The notes under the pieces: model-generated | What the model saw: the letters and a program-made list of their open reading frames with translations, nothing else | The model's database searches: none | What the model was told of the DNA's origin: nothing | Source: Flavobacteriales bacterium | GTDB lineage: Bacteria; Bacteroidota; Bacteroidia; Flavobacteriales_G; JALEGO01 | DNA length: 64,000 bases | Assembly: GCA_020628935.1 (NCBI GenBank) | Contig: JAHDEG010000003.1 | Location: 124,001-188,000 of the forward strand | Direction: 5' to 3' | Part shown: positions 35,796 through 43,916 of the stretch, in pieces | Numbering within the stretch: the first letter of the stretch is position 1 | Layout of the letters: every line of letters begins with the position of its first letter | Made by a program: the position numbers and the translations under genes

Positions 35796-37311
35796 TGTAA
35801 AGTATTTTGCTGTATTACTGTTCTTAATGTGTTCAGTTGATTTAAGAACTCAAAATGATAGTTCTATTAATGGCAACTTAGCTTCTGAAGTAAATTCTAC
35901 CGAAGATTCATTACTCAATTTTGCAGAGTTTTTTAAACCCCAGAATTCATTTTCTTTTTCTGGGTTTAAAAAAGAAAACAAAAGCAAACTTTCAAATAAG
36001 CTTTTTCACGATCATTTAATTAAGTTATCCGATACTAATTTTACTGTTGTTATAAATCCTGTAGTTAATTTTCAATACTACAATGTTGCAAAAGGAGGTG
36101 CTGACACAACAACATATTATGTAAATACACGGGGTATTAGCGTTAAGGGTGAGCTGGGTAAAAAAATATTTTTCAGCAGTATTTTTGTAGAAAATCAGGC
36201 GGTTTTCCCAAATTATATATCTAATTATATTGATACATTTGGAGTTGTTCCTGGCGCAGGTAGGGTTAAGCCTTTTAAAGAAGAAGGAGTAGACTATGCT
36301 TTTGCGGAGAGCTATATATCTTTTTCGCCAGTTAAAACATGGAATCTTCAATTCGGTAATAACAAGCGGTTTTTTGGTAATGGTTACCGAAGTTTAGTAT
36401 TGTCTGATAATGCATTTAATTATCCTCATATTTATTCAGAAAACACATTCTTAAAAAATAGATTCAAGTATGTTTATTTATATGGGTGGATGAGTACCTT
36501 AAATCGCTTGCCCAATGTAACAACAGTAGAAGCTCCGTTTGTTAGAAAAAACATGTCTGTCCATGCATTAGAATATTCATATAAGAGTATATTCAAGATT
36601 CAAATTTTTGATGCTTCAATTTGGAGTCGTTTTGACTCAGCTCAAACATCTGTCACGCCACTATCTTATCAACCCATTGTTGGGCTGAGTTTAGTAAATA
36701 CATCAAGTAGCGTTAGTCATTTAGCTGGAGTTGGAGTTTCTGTATTCCCTTTTAAAACTCTTAAAATGTACAGTCAAGTAATGTCTAATTTGCAAAACAG
36801 CAGCACTACTTCGTTTCAATTAGGGCTGTCAGGTTATCGCTCTTTTAAAAATTTTGGTGCCAATCTACTTGCAGAGTTTAATAAAGTGTCTTTAAATTTT
36901 TATAATGGATCGGGAGATTTTACTAATTATGCACACTACAATCAACCAATAGCTCATCCGCTCGGTTCTGGGTTTTCAGAATTAGTTACTAAACTAAATA
37001 TCATCTATAAAAGATTGGGGATAAAAATTCAATATAACGTAAGTCAGCTTGAAACAGATTCTCTTTCCACCCGTAAAGGATTCATTTTTTCTAAAGAGGT
37101 TAATCCAATTCAAGAGATCTCTGAAAATAATAAAGGGTTGCTTAATTATATTAATATTGAAACCTATTTTGTAGTAAATCCATCTTATAATCTTAATATA
37201 TACGTGGGTTTTACAAATAGAAATCTAACTTTGAATGCGAATACAACTACAGATAGTTTTGTGTATTTTGGGTTGAAAACCAGCTTATTTAATAATTACT
37301 TTGATTTTTAG
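35776..37311 (+). CDS. Outer-membrane protein of the Wzi capsule-assembly type
   Basis: An outer-membrane barrel of 511 residues from the ATG at 35776, where [16 protein letters not shown] begins a signal peptide. The longer GTG-started frame at 35749 lies inside fcl and is less likely. The pattern [19 protein letters not shown] and [10 protein letters not shown] matches the Wzi-like family, as do the periodic strand segments ending in [10 protein letters not shown]. In known systems Wzi anchors or assembles capsular polysaccharide at the surface. A second, related protein lies downstream at 38486. Confidence 0.8.
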   Translation: MSHNLFSVKYFAVLLFLMCSVDLRTQNDSSINGNLASEVNSTEDSLLNFAEFFKPQNSFSFSGFKKENKSKLSNKLFHDHLIKLSDTNFTVVINPVVNFQYYNVAKGGADTTTYYVNTRGISVKGELGKKIFFSSIFVENQAVFPNYISNYIDTFGVVPGAGRVKPFKEEGVDYAFAESYISFSPVKTWNLQFGNNKRFFGNGYRSLVLSDNAFNYPHIYSENTFLKNRFKYVYLYGWMSTLNRLPNVTTVEAPFVRKNMSVHALEYSYKSIFKIQIFDASIWSRFDSAQTSVTPLSYQPIVGLSLVNTSSSVSHLAGVGVSVFPFKTLKMYSQVMSNLQNSSTTSFQLGLSGYRSFKNFGANLLAEFNKVSLNFYNGSGDFTNYAHYNQPIAHPLGSGFSELVTKLNIIYKRLGIKIQYNVSQLETDSLSTRKGFIFSKEVNPIQEISENNKGLLNYINIETYFVVNPSYNLNIYVGFTNRNLTLNANTTTDSFVYFGLKTSLFNNYFDF

Positions 37312-37322
37312 AAGCCAAAAAA

Positions 37323-38483
37323 ATGATTACAGTATATCCTCTTGAACCTATAATACTAAGTTTTTTAACAGCACTTATTGTAGCAGCTGTTTCTATGCCG
37401 TCATTAATTAAAGTGGCGTACTTTAAAAATTTAGTTGACGCGCCAGACGGAGATAGAAAAGTGCATAAAAGAATAATACCTTCATTAGGTGGTATTATAA
37501 TATTTGCAGCAACTATTTTCTCTGTTTTTCTTTGGTTTCCTTCAGATTATTTAAAGGATTACGAGCAGCTTTTAGGTGCTATTAACAATTCCAAGTACAT
37601 TGTTTCAACTGTTATAATAGTGTTTTTTGTAGGGGTTAAAGATGATATTATAGGAACCTCACCAATGAAAAAGTTAATCGCTCATATTTTAGTAGCTTTT
37701 ATACTGGTATTGATGGGTGATATTAGAATCACTAGTATGAAAGGTATATTAGGTGTGTACGAGCTTCCTTATTGGGCAAGTATTTTCCTTTCAATGTTTA
37801 CCTATACGGTTGTTGTAAATGCATTTAACCTCATTGATGGGGTAGATGGCCTAGCCGCAGGAGTAGGGTTTGTGGCATCAGTAGCTTTCGGTATTTGGTT
37901 TTATTATGCAGGAAGTTACGATATGTCGGTGCTAGCTTTTTCACTAGCAGGCTCACTACTTGGTTTCTTATTTTTTAATTTTTCTCCGGCTAAAATATTT
38001 ATGGGAGACTCTGGTTCTCTAATAATTGGACTAATTTTATCAGTTCTTTCCATAAAACTTATTGAATACGATGCTGCCAAACTGCCTAACTTCATGGTGC
38101 ATATTACTAAACCAGTTTTTGTTTTGTCTTGCCTTTCCTACCCCTTAATTGATACATTACGAGTGTTTATATTACGAATTTTAAAGGGCCGCTCACCATT
38201 TAGTGCCGATAGAAATCACATACATCATCGTTTATTAGATATTGGCTTAAGCCACGCCTCCACCTCTATTTTTGTATATGGCTACTCATTATTAATGGTG
38301 TTTATGTCTATTGTAATCACTGTTGGTCCAACGCTCACTTTTTTAGCAATAGGTGGTGTGGCTATTCTCTTGTTACAAATTCCTTTTCTATTTAAAAAAC
38401 GTGTAATACATAATACTCGCTTAGAGGTTTTGAAGGATGATTATGCAAAAGAAGCGTCTGGTAATAAAAATATGGGTGCTTAA
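37323..38483 (+). CDS. MraY/WecA-type sugar-1-phosphate transferase
   Basis: A 386-residue polytopic membrane enzyme that transfers a sugar-1-phosphate to undecaprenyl phosphate, starting polysaccharide chains. About 11 hydrophobic segments are visible. The catalytic NLIDGVDGLAAG (second Asp motif), FMGDSGSL and HIHHRLLDIGLSH, a basic histidine loop, are all family hallmarks. It is closer to the WecA/WbpL group than to MraY proper. The position between two Wzi-like genes supports a role in a surface polysaccharide. Confidence 0.93.
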   Translation: MITVYPLEPIILSFLTALIVAAVSMPSLIKVAYFKNLVDAPDGDRKVHKRIIPSLGGIIIFAATIFSVFLWFPSDYLKDYEQLLGAINNSKYIVSTVIIVFFVGVKDDIIGTSPMKKLIAHILVAFILVLMGDIRITSMKGILGVYELPYWASIFLSMFTYTVVVNAFNLIDGVDGLAAGVGFVASVAFGIWFYYAGSYDMSVLAFSLAGSLLGFLFFNFSPAKIFMGDSGSLIIGLILSVLSIKLIEYDAAKLPNFMVHITKPVFVLSCLSYPLIDTLRVFILRILKGRSPFSADRNHIHHRLLDIGLSHASTSIFVYGYSLLMVFMSIVITVGPTLTFLAIGGVAILLLQIPFLFKKRVIHNTRLEVLKDDYAKEASGNKNMGA

Positions 38484-38485
38484 TT

Positions 38486-39922
38486 GTGAAGTATGTTATT
38501 TTAATATCATTATTAGCAAGCGTTTTTTCTGTTAACACACAATCACCTTTGTATAATAGGTTTAGTGTATATGATACCATAAACAATAACCACGGCTCAA
38601 TTAATTCAGCTTTCCCATTCTCAAAAAGTACGGAATTTAAAATTAGTCCGGTTGTTAACGGTTTAGCTAATATATCTTCAACTAAACAGTTTTCTTCATT
38701 AAATGAAGCCGGACTCTTAGCCTCACTGAGTGCTAAGCAGTTTTCTGCGTTTGGATTATTTACTTATGGTATTTCGGTTTTAGATGACAATACACTAACG
38801 TTTTTAAATACCTATCAAACACTTCCAGGTTATGGGTTAACTTATTCTAAAAATAGTCGACAAGTTAATTTTTATTCGTTGTTAGGAGGGGTGAGTTATA
38901 AGCCCTGGGAGTTTTTGAAAATATCTCTGCAAAATAATAGGTTGCAATTAGGTGATGGTTACCGATCTCACTTGCTAAGTGATGCAACTCCAGCTTACCC
39001 ACATTTAACTTTGGAAACAAAGTTTGGAAGGAATTTTCGTTACTTAAATGTTTTTGCAATTCATAAAAACAATAACCCCTTTAATAGAGAGTTATTTTCT
39101 AGCTATAAATTTATGGCTTCTCATTACTTAAGCATTAGCATCGGTAAAAAGGTTTCTTTAGGTTTATATGAATCTGTTATTTGGGGTAATTCAGATGCGC
39201 TAGGCAACAGAGGCTTTGATGTAAATTACCTTAACCCATTTGTGTTTTATAGACCAGTAGAATATGCAAATGGTTCTGCTGATAACTCCATAATAGGATC
39301 AAACCTTAAGTACTCTCCAGCAAGTTGGATAGATTTTTACGGGCAGTTTGTAATAGATGAGTTCCTCCTTTCTGAACTTAGAGCTAAAAATGGTTGGTGG
39401 GCAAATAAATATGCAATTCAAGTAGGATTATTTGTAAAGAAAAGATTAAAAAAAGCATCAATTTTTGCTCGCGCAGAAGCAAATATAGTTAGGCCTTTTA
39501 CGTTTACACATTCAAGAAGTGAAGAGTCGTATACACATGCCAATACACCGCTGGCACACCCATTAGGGGCTAATTTTAAAGAGTATGTTGGTATTGCCGC
39601 AATAAAATCTAAAAAATTTTTGATTGAAGGTAAGTTGATATACGCAATTCAAGGAAAGGGCTCTGATTCAACAAATATTGGTTCAAACATTTTAAAGTCA
39701 TATGTAACTAGAGAAGCTGATTTTGGTAATTTTATAGGCCAAGGTATTAGTCAAGAAAGAATTCAAGCGTCTTTACTAATAATGTATCAATTATTGGGTA
39801 ATAAGCCATATTGGTTGTCTTTTGAAACTCAGGCACAAAAAATAAGTTCAAGTAAAAGTTTATTAGGGTTCGAAATAGGTTTACAAACCGTTTTATGGAA
39901 CAGGTATAAAGATTATTACTAA
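38486..39922 (+). CDS. Wzi/RemB-like outer-membrane protein
   Basis: A 478-residue barrel with a short signal peptide (MKYVILISLLASVFSVNTQS) and a GTG start 3 bases after the previous gene. Family motifs are LQLGDGYRSHLLSD and YPHLTLETKF, then YLNPFVFYRPVEYANG, NGWWANKYAIQVGL and ANTPLAHPLGANF near the end. These match gliding-motility RemB and Wzi-type proteins of Flavobacteriia. It may link the surface polysaccharide to the outer membrane or contribute to gliding. It shares sequence themes with the protein at 35776, so the pair may be an ancient duplication. Confidence 0.82.
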   Translation: MKYVILISLLASVFSVNTQSPLYNRFSVYDTINNNHGSINSAFPFSKSTEFKISPVVNGLANISSTKQFSSLNEAGLLASLSAKQFSAFGLFTYGISVLDDNTLTFLNTYQTLPGYGLTYSKNSRQVNFYSLLGGVSYKPWEFLKISLQNNRLQLGDGYRSHLLSDATPAYPHLTLETKFGRNFRYLNVFAIHKNNNPFNRELFSSYKFMASHYLSISIGKKVSLGLYESVIWGNSDALGNRGFDVNYLNPFVFYRPVEYANGSADNSIIGSNLKYSPASWIDFYGQFVIDEFLLSELRAKNGWWANKYAIQVGLFVKKRLKKASIFARAEANIVRPFTFTHSRSEESYTHANTPLAHPLGANFKEYVGIAAIKSKKFLIEGKLIYAIQGKGSDSTNIGSNILKSYVTREADFGNFIGQGISQERIQASLLIMYQLLGNKPYWLSFETQAQKISSSKSLLGFEIGLQTVLWNRYKDYY

Positions 39923-40037
39923 TTAATCTTTGACACCTATTGTTTTTAACTCCCTGATCACCAGCAATATAAGTGTTAAATTAACCTTTTAGCAACCAAT
40001 TTTACTTGTTAATTTTGTTGTATTAGTTCAATAAAAG

Positions 40038-40068
40038 TTTGCATACAAAAATAATGCTTGTATATTTG
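40038..40068 (+). promoter_or_regulatory. Promoter of the tRNA-Lys transcript
   Basis: TTTG at 40038-40041 and TATATTTG at 40061-40068 match both Bacteroidota promoter elements with 19 bases between them. The predicted start is near 40074, 10 bases before tRNA-Lys. This is the best promoter match in the window. Confidence 0.68.
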
Positions 40069-40083
40069 TCGCTCATTAACGGA

Positions 40084-40156
40084 GACCTGGTAGCTCAGTT
40101 GGTAGAGCATCTCCCTTTTAAGGAGAGGGTCCTGGGTTCGAGCCCCAGCCCGGTCA
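40084..40156 (+). tRNA. tRNA-Lys (UUU)
   Basis: A 73-base cloverleaf. D arm GCTC/GAGC, anticodon stem TCTCC/GGAGA with loop CTTTTAA (anticodon TTT), 5-base variable loop and T arm CTGGG/CCCAG are perfect. Discriminator is A and CCA is not encoded. The acceptor stem GACCTGG/CCCGGTC has one T-C mismatch at the fifth pair (40088 against 40151). Confidence 0.96.
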
Positions 40157-40160
40157 CAAT

Positions 40161-40188
40161 AAAAAAGCAGCAATTTGCTGCTTTTTTT
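40161..40188 (+). terminator. Terminator after tRNA-Lys
   Basis: The arms AAAAAAGCAGCAA and TTGCTGCTTTTTT form a hairpin followed by a T run, 5 bases beyond tRNA-Lys. It should stop or reduce read-through into tRNA-Leu. The following tRNA has no obvious promoter of its own, so partial read-through is likely. Confidence 0.75.
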
Positions 40189-40218
40189 GTTTAATTTAGT
40201 TTTATCACTCATCCCATT

Positions 40219-40302
40219 GCCCGGGTGGCGGAATTGGTAGACGTGCATGATTGAGGGTCATGTGTTCATTAGAACGTGCAGGTTCAAGTCCTGTTCCGGG
40301 CA
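40219..40302 (+). tRNA. tRNA-Leu (GAG)
   Basis: An 84-base tRNA with long variable arm, as expected for leucine. Acceptor GCCCGGG/TCCGGGC closes with one G-U pair, anticodon stem CATGA/TCATG has loop TTGAGGG with anticodon GAG, and the T arm holds GTTCAAGTC. It reads CUU and CUC codons. CCA is not encoded. Confidence 0.96.
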
Positions 40303-40316
40303 CTTTTTCAACTGTA

Positions 40317-41432
40317 GTGAATAACACAGAAACCATAGCCCCAATTCTTTTTTTCGTTTTTACAATTATTGATATAGGTTACTATGTAATACTGTATTTA
40401 GGTTTTTTTAAAACATCCCCTAACAAGTACGTAAATAATCATACTATACCTGTTTCTGTAATTATAAGTAACAGAAATAATAGTCAAGAATTACAGCATT
40501 TTTTGCCAATGGTGCTTTCTCAGCAATATGAAAAATATGAGGTTGTAGTTATCGATGACTTTTCATCAGACGCTTCTTTAGAAGTACTAGCCAAACACAA
40601 AACGAATTTTGCTAACCTTGTTATTATTAATTTAAGCAAAATTGATAAAGTACACCAAGGTAAGAAGCGAGCGTTACAAGTTGCAATTAACCATTCAGCA
40701 TATAATAATTTATTGTTTATTGATGCAGATTGTTATCCCTCATCGCCTTATTGGATATCAGAAATGGTATCTCGCTCAAATGAGGCGAAGCAAATTGTTT
40801 TAGGTTACGGTAAATACAAGTCTTATAAGGGGTTATTAAATCGCTTAATACGTTTTGATACGCTAACCATTGCCGCACAATATTTTTCTTGGACTAATCT
40901 CGGAAACCCTTATATGGCTGTGGGTAGAAACCTCCTTTACTCAAAATCAATGTTTCAAAATAATAAAGGATTTGAAGATCATGAGCACCTTGATTCAGGA
41001 GACGATGATCTATTTATTAAGCAATCAGCAATAGCAACAAACACTTCGGTTTGTATCTCTTCAAAAGCACATACTATTTCGTTGCCTGAAAAATCATTTT
41101 ATAAGTGGCTCCTGCAAAAAACGCGACATGTTACAACAGCACCTTATTACTCATTTAAAAATAAAATGTTGTTGAGCTTCGTATATTTTACAAAGCTAGC
41201 CTGGTATATGCTTTTATTCATAGCAATAATTGAGTGTCAGAATCATTTAAGCATACTAGCTATTGTTATTTTTATTCGTATAATTGTTCAGCGTAGTTTG
41301 CTAGGTAAAATAGCTGATGCTTTAAATGAAAAAGGATTGGTTAACTTTGTATTTTTTCTTGAAATAATGCTTTTGTTTATTTACCCTGTTTTTCACGTTA
41401 GTAAGTATTTTTTAAAACATAACCGCAAATAA
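40317..41432 (+). CDS. Membrane glycosyltransferase family 2
   Basis: A 371-residue glycosyltransferase from a GTG at 40317. An upstream ATG in the same frame lies inside tRNA-Leu and cannot be the start. An N-terminal membrane helix (about 7-30) is followed by the GT-A domain with VVIDDFSSDASLE and LFIDADCYP, where the Asp-x-Asp binds the metal and nucleotide sugar. Two or three C-terminal helices anchor it. A QxxRW-like motif is suggested by LLQKTRHVTT. It probably builds a surface glycan. The gene starts 14 bases after the tRNA. Confidence 0.87.
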   Translation: MNNTETIAPILFFVFTIIDIGYYVILYLGFFKTSPNKYVNNHTIPVSVIISNRNNSQELQHFLPMVLSQQYEKYEVVVIDDFSSDASLEVLAKHKTNFANLVIINLSKIDKVHQGKKRALQVAINHSAYNNLLFIDADCYPSSPYWISEMVSRSNEAKQIVLGYGKYKSYKGLLNRLIRFDTLTIAAQYFSWTNLGNPYMAVGRNLLYSKSMFQNNKGFEDHEHLDSGDDDLFIKQSAIATNTSVCISSKAHTISLPEKSFYKWLLQKTRHVTTAPYYSFKNKMLLSFVYFTKLAWYMLLFIAIIECQNHLSILAIVIFIRIIVQRSLLGKIADALNEKGLVNFVFFLEIMLLFIYPVFHVSKYFLKHNRK

Positions 41433-41448
41433 TTACTGCCAAAATAAG

Positions 41449-42051
41449 ATGAACGATAATCTTTCACAAAAAGCCAAAAGAGACTATAAGTTAATTCGTG
41501 AAGCTATAGACAATCATAGCCAGGCAGCATATGCTGAGCTAATGGGTTATTATCGTGATTCCATCTATTTTATGGTTTTAAAAATGGTTAATAGTAAAGA
41601 TGATGCCGAAGATTTAACTCTAGAAGCCTTTGGTAAAGCCTTTAAAAAATTACACCAATACGCCCCAGATTATGCATTTAGTACTTGGCTATTTAAAATA
41701 GCAAGTAATAATTGTATTGATTTTTTACGTAAAAAAAGAGCTTACATCGTTTCTATAGATAAAACGTATGATGACGATGAGAATAGTTCTGCTAAATTAA
41801 CATTGAAGTCTGAAGGATTAGATCCTGAAGAAACGGCAATTAAAGCTGAAAAAGTAAAAGCAATGCGAGAGGTAGTACAAAAGCTTAAGCCTAGATACAG
41901 AAAACTCATAGAGCTAAGGTATTTTGACGAGTTGTCTTACGAGGAAATATCAAAAACAATGGATCTTCCTCTTGGAACCGTTAAGGCACAATTACACAGA
42001 GGTAGAGATTTCTTGCATCAGATTCTTAAAAATACGATTCAAAAATATTAG
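41449..42051 (+). CDS. ECF-type RNA polymerase sigma factor
   Basis: A 200-residue group IV sigma factor. Region 2 (about 25-95) has MGYYRDSIYFMVLKMV, DAEDLTLEAFGKAFKKL and FSTWLFKIASNNCIDFLR. Region 4 (about 140-190) has LKPRYRKLIELRYFDELSYEEISKTM with helix-turn-helix GTVKAQLHRGRDFL. A variable acidic linker joins them. No anti-sigma gene is next to it, so its control is not visible. It lies 16 bases after the glycosyltransferase and may share its transcript. Confidence 0.93.
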   Translation: MNDNLSQKAKRDYKLIREAIDNHSQAAYAELMGYYRDSIYFMVLKMVNSKDDAEDLTLEAFGKAFKKLHQYAPDYAFSTWLFKIASNNCIDFLRKKRAYIVSIDKTYDDDENSSAKLTLKSEGLDPEETAIKAEKVKAMREVVQKLKPRYRKLIELRYFDELSYEEISKTMDLPLGTVKAQLHRGRDFLHQILKNTIQKY

Positions 42052-42082
42052 ATTAATTAGTCTACTTTAATTTATTAAAGCC

Positions 42083-42724
42083 ATGTCTAATTTATATTTA
42101 AAGTATTTCCCTGCGCTTTCTGATATACAAATTCAGCAGCTGAATGAGCTTGAAAAGCTATATTTAAAATGGAATAATAAAATTAATGTTATTTCAAGAA
42201 AAGACACTCAAAACATTGTAGTTAACCATGTTTTACATTCCCTGAGCATTGCAAAAAAATTTGAGTTTCCTGATAATTCTAAGTTACTTGATATAGGTAC
42301 TGGAGGGGGGTTCCCTGGTATACCCTTAGCTATATTGTTTCCTAATTGCCAATTTACACTTGTAGATTCAATAGCCAAAAAAATTAGCGTTGTTAATGCA
42401 GTAAAAAAAGAATTAAATTTAAACAATGTAAGAGCGTTTGCAGAAAGAGCGGAAGATCTTTCAATTAAGCCAGATTATATTATAAGTAGAGCAGTTACCA
42501 GACTAAATCGCTTTATGGGTTGGATTGAAGGGATTATGCCTGTAAGTGATGAAGTAGTAGTTCCTAAAAAAGGAATTATATATTTAAAAGGTGGTGACCT
42601 TACAGAAGAACTATCAGAACTATCAGAAGTATCTAGTAAATACACCATAATCAGCCATGCTATTTCATCAATATTTGATGAACCATTTTTTGAAACCAAA
42701 CAAATAATTCACCTCTATCAATAA
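42083..42724 (+). CDS. rsmG: 16S rRNA (guanine527-N7)-methyltransferase RsmG
   Basis: A 213-residue SAM-dependent methyltransferase that modifies G527 of 16S rRNA. The hallmark motif I is LLDIGTGGGFPGIPLAIL. The opening KWNNKINVISRKD and the C-terminal SRAVTRLNRFMGWI also fit, and the length is typical (E. coli 207). It lies between an ECF sigma factor gene and rlmI. Confidence 0.96.
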   Translation: MSNLYLKYFPALSDIQIQQLNELEKLYLKWNNKINVISRKDTQNIVVNHVLHSLSIAKKFEFPDNSKLLDIGTGGGFPGIPLAILFPNCQFTLVDSIAKKISVVNAVKKELNLNNVRAFAERAEDLSIKPDYIISRAVTRLNRFMGWIEGIMPVSDEVVVPKKGIIYLKGGDLTEELSELSEVSSKYTIISHAISSIFDEPFFETKQIIHLYQ

Positions 42725-42728
42725 CCAT

Positions 42729-43904
42729 ATGTCTGCTGCAAAAATTAAGTTAAAAAAAGGCAAAGAGAAATCAATTCTAAGAGGCCATCCTTGGATATTC
42801 TCTGGCGCTGTTCATTTGGTAAGTAAAGAGTTGAATGAAGGAGACGTAGTTGAGGTATATGATTACTCAAATACTTGGCTCTGTTTGGCAATATACGATG
42901 GCGGCTCTTTAGCGTTTAAAATTGTTTCCTTCCATCAAAAAGAGCTTGACGCTACATTTTGGGTTAATACATTTCAAAAGGCATTCGATTATCGAGCATC
43001 ATCAGGCTTACCTAATAAAAGTACAAATGTTTATAGATTAATACATGCAGAGTCTGACGGTTGCCCAGGTCTTATTGCTGATGTTTATAACAACAATCTT
43101 GTAATACAGTTTCATGGTCAAGCACTAAGCAAAATTAAACCGGAAATAGTTGAAGCCCTTAATTCCATTAACAAATGGACTTGTATTTACGAAAAGCCTC
43201 CTTCCATATTAAGAGACAAGCAAAAGCAGGAGCCCAAGTTATGGAAAGGTAAATTACCAGAAGAAATTACAGTAACTGAAAACGGAAATAAGTTTTTGGT
43301 GGATATTAAAAAAGGTCAAAAAACAGGGTTTTTTATAGATCAAAGGGAGAATAGAAAACAAATTACAGCGTTTACAGAAAACAAAACAGTTTTAAATGCT
43401 TTTGGGTATTCGGGCGGGTTTAGTGTTTACGCTGCTAAAAATGCAGAAAAAGTTATAACACTAGATTCATCAAAAGAAGCGATAGAGCTAGCAGATAGAA
43501 ATGCAGCTTTAAATAAGTTGAATAATCATGAAGGAGTATGTGCTGATGTTTTTGAGTATTTAAAATCTACACCAGAGAATCATTTTGATGTAATAGTTAT
43601 TGACCCTCCTGCGTTTGCTAAAAGCAAAAGAGCACAACATACCGCAATAAAAGCATATACGCGCCTAAATAATGAGGCTATGAAAAAGCTTAAGCTAAAT
43701 GGTTACTTGCTTACTTTTTCTTGTTCAAAAGTTATTAATCGGGGTTTGTTTGAAGGGGCTGTTGCTGCTGCTGCAATAAAAAGTGATTGTACATTTAAGA
43801 TAGTTAAGTCATTGCAGCAATCAGCAGATCATCCGGTATTAATAAGTTTCCCTGAAAGCCTTTATTTAAAGGGTATGGTTTTGCAAAAGTCAGAGACTTT
43901 TTAA
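42729..43904 (+). CDS. rlmI: 23S rRNA cytosine-5 methyltransferase, RlmI type
   Basis: A 391-residue class I methyltransferase. The N-terminal PUA domain (about 1-75) has KGKEKSILRGHPWIFSGAV. The catalytic domain has NAFGYSGGFSVYAAK for SAM binding, IDPPAFAKSK with the conserved DPP, and FSCSKVIN with the probable catalytic Cys. E. coli RlmI methylates C1962 of 23S rRNA, and this protein has the same architecture and length. It follows rsmG by 4 bases, giving an rRNA methylation pair. Confidence 0.93.
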   Translation: MSAAKIKLKKGKEKSILRGHPWIFSGAVHLVSKELNEGDVVEVYDYSNTWLCLAIYDGGSLAFKIVSFHQKELDATFWVNTFQKAFDYRASSGLPNKSTNVYRLIHAESDGCPGLIADVYNNNLVIQFHGQALSKIKPEIVEALNSINKWTCIYEKPPSILRDKQKQEPKLWKGKLPEEITVTENGNKFLVDIKKGQKTGFFIDQRENRKQITAFTENKTVLNAFGYSGGFSVYAAKNAEKVITLDSSKEAIELADRNAALNKLNNHEGVCADVFEYLKSTPENHFDVIVIDPPAFAKSKRAQHTAIKAYTRLNNEAMKKLKLNGYLLTFSCSKVINRGLFEGAVAAAAIKSDCTFKIVKSLQQSADHPVLISFPESLYLKGMVLQKSETF

Positions 43905-43916
43905 ATCATTATTTAA

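Noticed and set aside
40009-40248. Minus-strand frame across tRNA-Lys
   Set aside because: It runs through a tRNA gene and its promoter on the opposite strand; typical false frame from tRNA complement.
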